Assembly: GCF_003369915.1 (NCBI RefSeq)
Contig: NC_046674.1
Span: forward strand, 1,364,001-1,428,000
DNA length: 64,000 nucleotides
Direction of reading: 5' to 3'
Source: Drosophila miranda
Lineage: Eukaryota; Arthropoda; Insecta; Diptera; Drosophilidae
Shown: in pieces, positions 10,984 through 23,200 of the stretch
Position numbering within the stretch: position 1 is the first letter of the stretch
Layout of the letters: each line of letters starts with the position of its first letter
The notes under the pieces: model-generated
Databases searched by the model: none
What the model saw: only the letters and a program-made list of their open reading frames with translations
Told to the model about the DNA's origin: nothing
Program-made: the position numbers and the translations under genes

Positions 10984-13740
10984 GCGTGAGAGCGGCTGGA
11001 AAGACACAAGGCGCCACATGGTTTGAATCCACAGTTGGTCGGGACAGCTTTAGAGGAGTGGCGGCGACATGGAAGGTTATTTTTTTTTTTTTATTTGAAG
11101 TCCCTCTTCGATTTTTCCTTCCCTCATCCCCGTTACTGAGACTGTATATTTAGTTAAAAATCTGAAACAAAAAATAAGTGAAATTATATAATTTGATTAA
11201 GAATTATCGTATTTAGCATCACATGTGTTATAGTTTTGGCCCCGCCCGACCTGAAGAGAGAGCAAACTGCCATTGAGCAAACCAATACGATTATAATCGG
11301 CAGAGTTGGCAGAGACAAGACAGAGACAGAGGGCCGAGGCAAAATGAGAAGCGTTTAGAATAGTAGTGTTCGAAGATTATAAGGCCAAATAAGGAGGGAG
11401 TTAGCCGAATTCGATGATGATTGTCACAGTCGGAGCATTTAATCTCCCCTTACTCTGCACGAGGGCTGAGCAGCAGGCATGAGATCTGATCGGCTGTTGT
11501 CTGATGTGAGTCTGCCTGGCTGCGAGGCTGGCAGTACGTTTTAAGGAATCTCATAATTGTATTATGCACACTGACAGGTCGGCAAGAGGTACAGTGCCCA
11601 AACACGTATCAACCGATTATAACCGATTACACTTCCGGGAAATCAAAAGCTAGAAAAACAAAATATGAAGTAAAATGAAAGCTGCCATTTTAATTTAGAG
11701 GAGCAGAGATATATATTCAATGCATTTAATGTATTTGTTTCAGAAACAACACACAACAACAACAACAACAACTGTGAAAGCATATGCATGTTTTATTCAA
11801 ACTGACAGAATATGCACTCACGCAAATACCAATAATATATGTAGATTCCGATACAGATGCAGATACATAACCATATTATACAGATACAAAAATGTAACAC
11901 GTATTTGAACACGTTGTCATAGTTTAGTAAGAGAAAACAAAAGCAAAAGCAAAGGTAAAAGTAAAAGTAAAAGTAAAAGCAAAACCAGCCCTAAAGCATT
12001 TAAACGTTTCCAATTGTATTAGAAGCTAATGCGATCTGTAAGTTTCCAAATATAAACAATATACACACAAAAATATACACAATCTATCAATCATACACAC
12101 ACGAACACACACACTCACGCTAGTATATGTATTGATTACATATTTAATTAAATAATTCTAGTATTATACGAATAAGTACGGTATGTATGTTGTATTTTAT
12201 ATTTGACGTACATTAAATTAAATGATTTTTGCTTAAGCCAAAACTAACCACGAATCAATATTGCCGTGCGCAAGTAAAGTACATACTCGTATACCGATTA
12301 CTTAATCGATCCACGAAAGTGATTTCCCCAGTCCCCATCCCAGTCCCAATCCCAAACCCAAGCCCCCAGTTGCCAGGCTATCATCGAACCTCGTTGGTGT
12401 TTGCCTTTGTCGTTTACATAACTTTGCCAATAAATTTCAAATGGTTTTATGTATGTCGCTTTTTACTATAATTGTGGGGGCTGTAAGCCAAAAGCTTCGT
12501 TAGTTGGGCTATAAAATGAAACAGAATGTCGCTTCAATCTTCATTCAGGATTTTCGGAACCGCCCAGATCCGGCCTCTCATTCTCTCCCCTCTTGGTATC
12601 GCTGTTCGCAAAAGGGACCAACCACAAATCAGTTAATGCGGGGAGGGGGGATCTCTTCGCGAGCACCCCATTTCGCTCGCACTTGTCATGAGACATGGGA
12701 AAGCATGGAAAAAAACACGCAAACCCCAACCAATAGTTATGTTTTAGTATTAATTCTTCCCCTTCGTTTATCCCCTGTATTTTATGCTTCTCTCTTTCTC
12801 TTTCTCAGGTGTTCTATCTCTCTTTCTATCCCCGAGAAAGAGTGTGTGAGATAGAGCGAGAGAGAGAATGAGCAAGCACGTGGAAGGGGTTGTGTATTGT
12901 CTAATTTGGCTATAATAAGGATCCGATCTAAGCCTGTCTCAGCTATATGGCAAATTTGGTCATTCACTAAGATTCCGCGTTAATGGGTTTGTCGTATTTT
13001 CAAAATTGTGGAAGCCCTGTGGCTTTTTCGCCTTTTGTGGGGGCGGTAGAGCGTGGAAAAATTTGGAAACGAGCTTGATTCAGTGTAATATCACAGGAGT
13101 CTGAACACACAATTTGGTTGCTCTAGCACTTATGGTCTCTGAGAACAAATCGTCAAACAAGACTAACGGAAGGTAGTGCTTCTTTTTGAACTTTGCATTT
13201 CTGAACAGCTGATAACCCCAACCCCAATAGATACTTCATTAATTTGCCATAAACCATTAACGGCTCAGCCCGAAAGCTTGCTATAATTTCTGGACAATTC
13301 TACATGTTATCTACATGACAATGGCGCCTTGGTATTTTTACCTAAACAGCGTTCTTAAACTTTTTTCCAGTATTTTTGAAAACGTATAGGTGATTTTTTT
13401 AGATAACAGGAATTCTATTCTATTCCCACTGGCGTCTTTATACAAGTCTAATTAGGTGGCCGCCATGGATACGGTAGGAGTGTACCATGACTCTAGCGCC
13501 CTGTCACTGTTTTATCTACCAAATGTCGACTACGTCTGGTAAAATCTACTGCCAAAGTCCTTGCCCTCACACCAACTACCTTTATTTGTATACTAAAGTA
13601 CTTGTCTGCCCCCGATCCCGAGTGGAATAAGTTTCAACGAAATATGTAAACATGTCAGATAGAGAGATACTTACATATATATTTTGTCTGGCTCCAAAAA
13701 ACATATATCACAACTGATTGAAATAACATTAGCACAAAAC
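10984..13740 (+). other. promL 3' UTR and intergenic DNA
   Basis: AT-rich sequence follows the long-tail stop. It has a hexamer repeat AAAAGY at about 11933-11984 and a possible poly(A) signal AATAAA at 12429-12434, after which T/C-rich and GA-rich tracts appear (12780-12870). No coding exon was recognised between here and 13741. Confidence 0.5.
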
Positions 13741-14669
13741 ATGATTCTGACGTGGCAAAAGCTTGGTCTGCAAAAGCTGCTCTACGCCCTGCACTGGGCT
13801 GCCATCTCGAGGGAGACCCTGTTACCGGCTGGGGACAACTGCAGCCTGGCATCGTTGGAGGTGGGCTACTGCCAATCCATCTGTTGGCTCCTGTTCCAGC
13901 TGACGCCTTGCCCTTTCATGTCAATGCTGGTGCTCGGTCTGATGGCAAGGTCTCTCTACTACGCGGTGTTCCTCGTCTGTGTGTATTTCGTTGGACCCCA
14001 GATCTCGCACAGATGGTGCCTCACTCATAGAGCCTCAAGCACTGCGGAGTGTTTACTGATGGACATACGTCTCGAGGGGGAAACGGGCACGCCACGAGGG
14101 GATTTAGATCCACCTCCTGTCCAGCCGAAACCTTCGCCTCGGAAAAAAAGACTACAGACACCCAAGCCACCAGTCCCGAAACCCAATACTAGCCGCAGGA
14201 ATCCGTTTGGTTCGACACTGCAGTGCACCACGGAAGAACCGAATACCGATCTGTACAGGATTTTGCGGCCAAACTTGCAACGAGCCCTGGATGGACTGCA
14301 GAAACCCCTTCCGCTGCCGGTGCCGGTGGCGCATCCCTGTAGGTTACCCCTGTACCTACCTCATTTGGATGAACTACCGCAATGTCCCAATCCGGGCGCT
14401 CGACGGTCCTGGAAAAGATGAAACCACGCCCGAAGCTGCTGCGTGGGATTTTGAGCCGGCTGGGCTCGAGCTCGACGAAGGGTCCGCGGGACAAAGATTC
14501 AAGCAGCAGCAGCCTTTTCCAGCGGCTCTGGCAGAGACTGATGGAAGCTTCGGCCAGCACATTCATCTCCAACGGCTCGTCCAGATCAGATAAGATTCGC
14601 TTCATGTATAATAATGAAGAGAGGCAGAGAATGGCGTGGAAGAGCAGCTACACATATCTGAAGCCATAA
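13741..14669 (+). pseudogene. Unrecognised membrane-anchored protein gene, frame broken near its 3' end
   Basis: I do not recognise this gene. From ATG 13741 a 226-residue frame runs to TGA at 14419-14421. Residues about 45-85 are strongly hydrophobic (one or two membrane segments, around ICWLLFQL and YYAVFLVCVYFVG). A basic, proline-rich region follows (KPSPRKKRLQTPKPPVPKP). A second frame, open 14373-14669, encodes a plausible basic, serine-rich continuation (KPRPKLLRGILSRLG) ending in a TAA at 14667-14669. The two frames overlap by about 49 bp and differ by -1. I found no intron joining them in phase: the good donor GTAGGT at 14339 has no matching acceptor. A one-base loss in or near the A4 run at 14413-14416, an assembly error, or two separate frames are the alternatives. 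Being called pseudogene is provisional. Confidence 0.45.
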
Positions 14670-15822
14670 GCTTCTTCCTGGACAGCGCAACCTTGGCGCA
14701 CATCTAGTCGAATCTGTGTGATTTTATTTTGTTACGATTAAAAGCAGTTTGAAGCAAACCTTGCTACCGTGTTGCCTTGGGGCCGAATTTGGCTTTATTA
14801 GAACACATCCGGCAAGCGGAGGTCTACAAACGGGCTCGACCAACAAAAGACTTAAGCGACAAACCTTGTTCTCGCATCAATCATGGGGGGGAGCTCATGC
14901 GTTCACATACGTTCGATTTGGTGGCAGGGAAAACAGATTGCCATCGTCGCCCTACAGTTCCAGCGCCCGCCCAACCTACAGCCCGACCTCCATGTGCAGC
15001 TACACATCATTGTCTGGCAACAATGGTAGGAAAGAAAACGACAGAAACCATATTTGCCATGGAAATTAACATAAGATGCTCCGCGCAGTTCTAGTTGGTG
15101 TTCCACACCAGAGAAGAGGCCTTGCTTGCCGATTCCCAGACTTCTTCCGCAGCAGATGTGGTGGAGGCTCCCAGGCCTCCCCAGACCCAGACCCAGACCC
15201 AGGCAAGGCCGTTGGAAAGTGAAAAGGCGCCAAATGAGCAGCGGATGATTTTCATAATTTGTAGCTAAAAACTAAATCACGTTCCTTATCAGCAATGCGG
15301 CGCCGCGGCGTTTGGTTCGATGCTATGCGGTGCGGTGCTGTGCTGTGCTGTGCGATTGTGAGTGCCTTTCTTTTTCAACAATTACCAAAATCGGAAAGGC
15401 GGCCAGCGGAATTACCAACCAGAGCAGCAACAACAATGAAATTTCACTTTCAGTTTGTGTGTGCGAGTAAATCTGATGGCGGAGAGGCATACAAACAAAA
15501 GACTTAAGTCACGAACTTGCCGCCGTGAAGGTTAAGCCATCCGATTTGATATTCAATTGGTACAACTACAAAACGGTTTCGAAAGCCAAGCCAATGCACT
15601 CATCACATTCGTTGAGGTCCCGCGCCCACCTGAACTGCATAGCCAATGTACAAATGTCTTAAGGTCTGAATTCCTGAATGCCTGAATGTCCGAGTCTGCC
15701 AAAGATCACTTCTCATTTCGATCTTTCTATCCTCCGATCCGATGCGATCCCCTAATGCTTCGCTGGCCCGTTTCGCAAACAGAGCGAAAAGAGTTTTCTC
15801 GTGAAAACTGGCACAGAATGGC

Positions 15823-15852
15823 AATAAGCAATAAGCAATAAGCAATAAGCAA
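15823..15852. repeat. (AATAAGC)n tandem repeat
   Basis: About four heptamer units. Confidence 0.85.
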
Positions 15853-15900
15853 TGCGCAAAAGCAAAGCCTCCATCAAGTGGAAAATGGCACGCAATGGAG

Positions 15901-15935
15901 TCGGCTCGGCTCGGCTCGGCTCGGCTCGGCTCGGC
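15901..15935. repeat. (TCGGC)7 tandem repeat
   Basis: Seven perfect pentamer units, GC-rich against its surroundings. Confidence 0.9.
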
Positions 15936-17133
15936 ATTAAAATGCACGCAATTAAGTCGAGCCGAGCAAATGATTTACAGTGAAAGGCAGTGAAATTTAT
16001 AGCATCCCAGGCGTGAGAAGTCGACCGGGCCGAGGCGGGACAGTCCTCCAGAAGTGCAGAACCCAACGAAACAGCCTAAAATTCCTGAATGCAAGAGCAG
16101 TCCCCTGGAATATCTATTCAGCTCGTACTTTCGTTTTCCGTTTTTGGATGACCCACTGATCGCTGCTTGTGGGGGACTAGGACTGGGAATCTGGAGTGTG
16201 ATTTGGAGCTTAGGAAACCCTTTCCATTATTCATATCCACACAAACACAACACCTATGCAAATGCTATCCGCTGCTTTCTATCGTCTTATCGTGTTACGC
16301 GCTGCTCGTCTCCGTCTTTGCATTTTGTAAATCATATTTTGGATTTGCATTAACCGCAGCTCCACTGAGGCGAGGTGGTGGTCAAGATGGGAATGGGTAT
16401 GGGTATGGGAATGGAATCGGTGGATCGGCGGATCGGCGGCGAAGACGTTTTGTTTTTATGCTAATCAAACGTGTTTCCTTACCAAATCCGAGTCGAATTT
16501 GATAACAAATGGATGGCTACAGGTATCCCGTTTGCCATCACTCCCCCATCTCACAGCCGTGCCATTCGACGACTGTCTGTTAAACGGTCTGTTAATGGCT
16601 AACAGAGGCTCCGCTCTTGCCATTACAAAAGAGTGGACCAAGAGTGGAGCGCAACAAAGCTCATTTTCCATGCAGCTCACAGCGCGGGCTAGCTGCAAAC
16701 TGAAACTGTAGTTTATGTTGCTTGTTGCTTGCTGCTTGCTGCTGCTTATTGCCGCGCTTGCTCTTGTGGTTGTTGTAGTTGTGGAGCTCTGGCTGCTCTG
16801 CTGTGGCTGCCTGCTCGTATATGGCACTCGTACGTGGCGGCTCTAAAGCTAAACCTGTCGCTGTTGCCGTTGCCGTTGCCGCTGCCCGTCGCCTTGTCTT
16901 GACAGCGTGCTGTGGCCGCAGCGCTCGAATCAGTCTCAGTTTTCCAGTCCACCGTGCAAGTACGCAGCGCCAAGCGGTTCGCCATCATCCAAAACCAAGT
17001 GACTGTGTCCAGTGACAAAATGCAAGGCTAGCCGAGCCAAGCCAAGCCAAAACCGAGAGTGACCAGTGTACTTCCCCCGAAAATCAGCCAGATATCGAAG
17101 GATCTTTCAGTTCGATTGTCCAAACCACAGCTC

Positions 17134-17180
17134 CAGATACCGCAGACACCGCAGACACCGCAGACACCACAGATACCACA
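17134..17180. repeat. 9-bp repeat in the Cht7 5' UTR
   Basis: About five units of CAGACACCG and variants, about 110 bp upstream of the Cht7 ATG and therefore probably transcribed in its 5' UTR. Confidence 0.75.
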
Positions 17181-17290
17181 GGCCCCTTGCCAGCAGCTAC
17201 TGCATTCGAAGCATACTCGACGAAGGAGAGATACTTGGTTACCTTGTGGGATCAACGCGGCTCAGAGTGCCGTGCCGGAGACCAGTCGAA

Positions 17291-20200
17291 ATGGTGAGTG
17301 CAAAAGTGTGTCAGGCGGCACCGGAGAACGGAGAACGGAGAACGAGAACCCATGGAGTGAACTGTGGAAAATTATCATATTCCCAGCAGAACACAAAGCA
17401 TGCCAAAGAATATTGAAAGTCCGTTGACGCAACGGAAAAATGAATGTTGAACAACAACAACAACAATAACAATTTAGGCAAAGACTGGCAGAGACTGAGA
17501 CAGAGACGGAGACGGAGACGGAGGCAGATATAGATACTGAGACAGGGACAGAGACAGAGACAGAATAATAGCCTGAAGTGTGAGAAACAGAGAAACAGAG
17601 ACAACAGAGACAACAACGAGTTCTACCGCTGACCGATCGAAGTTGAAGGCAAACTTGTCAAAGACAATGGAAGGGGGGGCTGGGGCTGGGGCTGGGGGGG
17701 GGATGGCGGCTTCAGGCTGGTAAGGGAGTCGGTTCGCTTCGGTTTCGCTTTCAAAGCGATTCGAAAACTGAATGGAAAAACGCTCGATAATCCAATTGTT
17801 AGCGGCTCCCGCTCCGTCTCCGTGTCCGGCTCTTACTTCCTTTGACAAGAGATAGAGAGAGAGAGAGGGACAGGGACAGGGACAGGGAGAGAGATTTCCA
17901 TTATGGCCACAGCAGGCGGCAGGCAGGCAGGCAGTCCGGGCACGCCTCAATTTGGCAGCCACCGCCGCAGCAGCAAGTAAAAGTTGCAGGCAAACAACAA
18001 TAGCAACAGCGATAGCAACAATAACAAGTTTTCGCTTTTGTTTCACCAACAATTAATATTGGCCAAAGGAAAACAACAAAAAGAAAAGACCCATGGCTGG
18101 TGGCTGGCTGGTGGACGTTGTCGATTGGCAAATCGTTGGCAAAGCGGCGACCACTGCTCGTAAACAAAAAGCGAAAAGCGAAAAACGAAAAACGAAAAAC
18201 AAAAAAAGTTAAACTGGTCTCAAAAATGAAAAACCCGCAAAAATTTGGTTCGACTCGCAGGCGAAATCGAAGTCGAAAAAAGTCTCGAAACGAGTGGAAA
18301 ATAGCAAAACAGCAAAGGCAATCGCAATCGCAATCGCAATCGCAATCAAAAGACAAATCCAAATCCGAATCCAATTCGAATGCGAATGCAAACTTTGAGT
18401 AGTTTATAAATTAAACATTTTGTTTTTGGCTCTTTCTCCTTGCTCCACGGTGGCACAATGGTACTACAGACAGATTTGCCATACCCATAATAGTACACGA
18501 TGTGGAGCAGGTCGAAATTTGACTATTTTCAAAGAGGAAAACAATGAGAAATGAGAGACGAGAAACGAGAAACGAGAATTGTTAATTACCAAACCGGAGG
18601 GGGCTAGTCTTTTCATTGGCCTGGCTCTTTGTGCACTTTCGCAGCAGTTTTCATTAGCTGGCAGCAGCCCCGCCTCCATTGACAGCCCTCGACGGGTGGA
18701 TGGATATGTGCAGTCCGTCATCGTCACAGCCGAAACGAAACTCTCACTTTCGTTGGAACTGTCTCCACGGTCGCTACCACGACAATGGCATGGGCGACAC
18801 TCGGAATGGAGAATTTTGTTTGGAAAACAAACAACCCGAGTGCCACGACGAAGCTTATGTACGTTCGAAAACCCCCACTTGCGAAGTGGTTTAATATTAT
18901 AATTGCACGCAGAGACAGAGACAGACCCAAAGAAAGAGACAGGGACAGAGACGGAGACAGACTTTCTCCCTTACGGACACGAAGCAGCGCGCGTTTTTCA
19001 TTTTCTTCTCTGCCTTTTGTACGAGTATTATTTGTATTATTTTGTCGGAAGTCGGTAATGCGGCCCACCCGGTCGTATGCGTAATATTGCCAGATTGCCA
19101 GATACAGATAGCGCTGAGCAAAGAAAATTATTCCAGAACACTTTAAAATAAGTACTTCTAGACAGATTTTCCATCCAATCTTGAATGCTCAGTCTTTAGT
19201 CGTTTAATTGCCAATCGCAATGATCACAGATCGCAGATCGCAGATGGAAGCCGTTTAACCAGAAGTTTTATGCCAGGCAAGACACGTCTGTTCGGGCAAT
19301 TAAGTATTTTTGCTATTTCCCATGAAATAAATAAAATTATAAATCTGCACAAAATGGCAGCAGCACTCAGCCTCGAATCAGTCGCCAGGCCAAAAGTCTC
19401 TCGCTATTGGCGTGCCCCACTAGCAGTGTTCGTCTAGAATGTTCGTTCAGGGGCTGCTCTGTTCGGCTCTGGCCTAGCTCTGACAGGCAGAATGTAGCAT
19501 GCAGCATGGGGCATGCAGCTGCTTGGGCTTGGGCTTGGGCTTGCATCGAGACTGAGACTGAGACTGAGACTGTGGTGTGTGTGGGTCGTGGGTTGTTCGA
19601 TGGCAGTCTGCATAGTGCTCATAATCAGGGCCATAAGGCACAAGTCGAGGCTGTGCAGCTTCGCTCACATTTATGTAGATGATTTGGCTAAAACACAAAA
19701 AGCATCAACTGGTTATTGAACTCGCCGAGACGCCGTCAGTCGGGACTGAGTGAGCGGCGAATGCAAGGCCTCCCTCAGGGCAGAGCATTCAAAAGACTGA
19801 GACAACGAACTAACGAACTGGCACTGGTTTCGTTTTCGGTTTCAGTTTAGGGTCTGGTCTTGCAGGAAGTCTAGCAGGCCAATTGTCAATGTGAGATATG
19901 AGATCCATCATAATTAACTCGCACCCAGTAGCAGTGGCCGACACACACCCAACCATATAAATATCCACTCGAGCACGGGGCATATCAATCATTTGTCAGG
20001 CGATGGCGGTGGCGGTGGCGGTGGCGGTGGCGGTGGCGGCGAGGTGATAAACCAAAATAAAAGCAAACTCCAACTCCAAGCCGATCGGCAAACTCGTTCA
20101 GAGTAGAGTTGGCATTATGTAAAGGCTGAGTATCTAAATATATCTGCCGAATAGCCACACCATCGACATCGGACACTGACAGCGGCATAATCGAGGCAGC

Positions 20201-23200
20201 TCTCAGTCGGAGCCAAAATGTCAAATCATTATCAGCGAAACTTAGTGATCAGCCAGCCCAGCTAGACACTATATCTATGGCTATGACTGTGGCTGTGGCT
20301 GTGGCTGTGGCTGTGGCTATACATACATACACATGTCCGCACGTATCTGTATCTGATCGATAACAGCGATTGTTGCACAATCTCTGGCCTGGCTTCTCAT
20401 ATTATAATTGAAGCTAATTAAGCGAAAAGGTAGTTTGGCAGCCACTTTTGTTGGCCCTTCCGATGGACGCTGTACAGCGACAGTATTTGGCAATAAATTC
20501 ATCTGGCCGACCATAAAGTGGCTCGACTTAATACCGTTTTATTGTCTAGGCCATAAACATTGGTCGAGGCTCTAACAGCCAGAGACTGGAATGGACAGAG
20601 ACTGGCCAACAGAGTCGAGGCAATCGAGGCAATCGAGGCATCTTTTAATTTGAATATTTGTTCGCGTTGGACAAACGGGTTTCTGCTGCGCGCTTGATTC
20701 GTCGTGTGTCTCCGTTTTGGCCAAAAGGTTAAAGTTGAGCACAATGCCACCTGCTTTCTACCATAATAACACAAATTTCACCTTTTCATGCGACTGTGTG
20801 GATGGTCGGCTATTGGCTGGTTATTGCTGGTTATTGCTTGATGCGCTTCCTCCCTATGATTTGTTTTTCGGACGCTTTGTTTATTAATAAAAGCGCATGT
20901 GGGGGGTTACGTAAGGAGGCTGCTGCCACCGATGCCCCACTGCTGTTTATGCTGCCACTGCTCGCGTTGCACTTGCTGAACCGATGATGATGATGATGAT
21001 GACGATGACATAATGTCCGCACAGTCAGTTCCTTATTGCAGCCGAGTCTTGGGTGCACGACACGCCTCTCCCGCAAGAAAGTGCAAGTGAAAATATGAGT
21101 TTTACCCACCATTTGACAGGGACAGACACCGCACGGCCAGCGCCAGCGCCAGAGCCAGCTCCAGCGCCAGAGCCAGAGCATTTTCCAACCCGCTGGCTTC
21201 CATTTGCGGCCTCTGCCACTCACTAGTACTCGTATGTGTGTCGCTTGGAGGCGAGTCTTTTGTTTTGCCAGAGCCAAAAGCAAAAAGCAAAAAGCAAAAA
21301 GCGAAAAGCGACGAAAACCCCAATGCGACACGACACTGACAAATGTGCAAATTCTTGGCGAGGCCAGACGAAACATGGCAGTATGGCAGCCAAAACCAAC
21401 AAACAAACGGACATAAATTTTATTGACATTATGAACAACTTCTTGGATCGTAGGAAATGCTTGGTCCGACTCCATTAGCACTGGAACGGAAGTGGTGCGC
21501 ACTCGACTGTTGAGATCTCTGGCATTTCAGCCCCCAAAGAATAATGGTTATGGGTTCTTGTACAATCTGTGCTGTGCTGTTGCGACTGATGTTGCGACTG
21601 ATGTTGATATTTATGGTGACTCAGCAGCAAAAGCAGCTGCCTGGCTGGCTGGCTGGCTGGCTGCCTGGCTGGCATTTTATGTGGCTCACGTTTGGGGCAT
21701 TAAAAAGTCAAGCCAAAAGTGCAGTTCGCTCCATAACTCCATAACTCAGGGCAACCGGGCCCGGGGCGCATCCGTCAAATGTATGTGGAGCCAAGGAACC
21801 CTAGAGTGGAGCCCCTCAGCCCTGGACTGGTTTCTAGAACTCGTCCACTCGTCCACTCGTCCAGCCGGTTCAGGGCTAGGCTGCGGCTGCAGCAGGAAGT
21901 AATTGCCAGAACCAGAGCCCCACCCCGTAATTGGAGTCGCATATTTTTCGCCCAGCTAATTGGCTGAGCGGAGCGGAGCGGAGCGGCATTAAGGCATTAT
22001 TCTGATTGAGCAGTGGACCAGTTTCGGTTAAAGTAAAGCTGACTCATGCTCAATCCACTGTCTCTCTTGATCTCCCTGTCCCTCCCCCTTTCCTCTGTCC
22101 TCTGTCCTCTGTCTCTCTCTCCGAACTCGTTCATGGAGCCCGTGGCCAGATTGCGCAAGGTCGTCTGGTCAGGACAGGTGCTCACGACTGCGACTCGGCC
22201 TGATTGTGACGTATGCAACTGGCTTGCAGCGAAAAGCGTGAATAAATAGTTCGGTTCGCCACAAAATCAAAGCCAAAATATTGCCGAAACAGTTATGACT
22301 TATGGCTTTATGGAATCCGTTAAGTCATCAGGTTTATAAGTGCCTCGTATGTATATGCAACATACGAGTGTACGCCTATGACGGCCGCCCGCCTGCCCTG
22401 CCGGGTTTTCAGCGGCTGTGCAGCGGTTTTCTTTTATTTTCTCTTTAGTTTTTCGACTGTCTGTTTCTTACGCTATCATGTGCTTAATGGCGCTGTGTGG
22501 CGGTGTCTCACCTTGAGCTTAATTTCGGTCAAGCCAGAGCCCCAGCCAGAGCCCCAGCCAGAGCCCCAGCCAGAGCCAGAGCCATTCAAGATTTAATTAT
22601 ATCTCAAAAGCGACAGAGCAACTATAAACAGTCGAAAGCCGCTAAAGTGGCAAACGTTCGGAGGGAAAGGCTATGAATTGCGACTTAAACGAGCGAGTAA
22701 TGGCTTAGAAATGGCCGCAAACAAAGGACTTAGGCGACGAACTCTGCCCCGAACTGCGCTTTCGAGGAGGCACAGATGTTGAGTGCCACGCTTTGCGCAA
22801 TTTGTCGCGCCTCTTGGAAAATATGACGGATCGTGGAAGAGAGGAGAGTGTGCTTGGCAAATGGTAAATGGTAAATGGTAAATGGTAAATGCAAATGGCA
22901 GGCCCCAGCCAACGAATATGTACGCAAATGAATTGCAATTTGTGCGCTTTCTTGCGGCAATCAATGCTTTCGTGCAAGTGAAATCAGCAATCGCAGACAG
23001 ATGGTATTTGGTGTGGTACCCTCTGATTGGGGGGATACGCGACCAAAGCTCGATGGAGAGTAGATAATTCCAGTCCAAGACGGACATCAGAAGGGCTCCC
23101 ACTTGTCCAATGGTTGCTGGAACATTCCCCGAAATAAAGTGCGAGTATATGGATAAGTATTTAAGACGACAGCTGTGCAGAGTGTCTCCTCGGTCGAGGC

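Larger units (their letters stand above)
14670..17290. other. Non-coding region upstream of the Cht7 start codon
   Basis: No supportable exon was found before the Cht7 5' UTR. The region contains (AATAAGC)n at 15823-15852 and (TCGGC)7 at 15901-15935. The Cht7 transcription start probably lies near its end. TCAGTT initiator-like sites occur at 16936 and 17107; for the second, AGATA lies about 27 bp downstream, one base off the usual DPE spacing. Confidence 0.45.

Noticed and set aside
14749..15094. Two overlapping frames of about 105 codons downstream of the unknown gene
   Set aside because: Both frames are open over the same bases, with no domain or splice support.
17474..18374. Minus-strand open frames of 150-190 codons
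   Set aside because: Composition comes from GAGACA/CGAAAA-type repeats; the protein is low-complexity Leu/Ser/Pro or Phe/Cys-Asp repeats.
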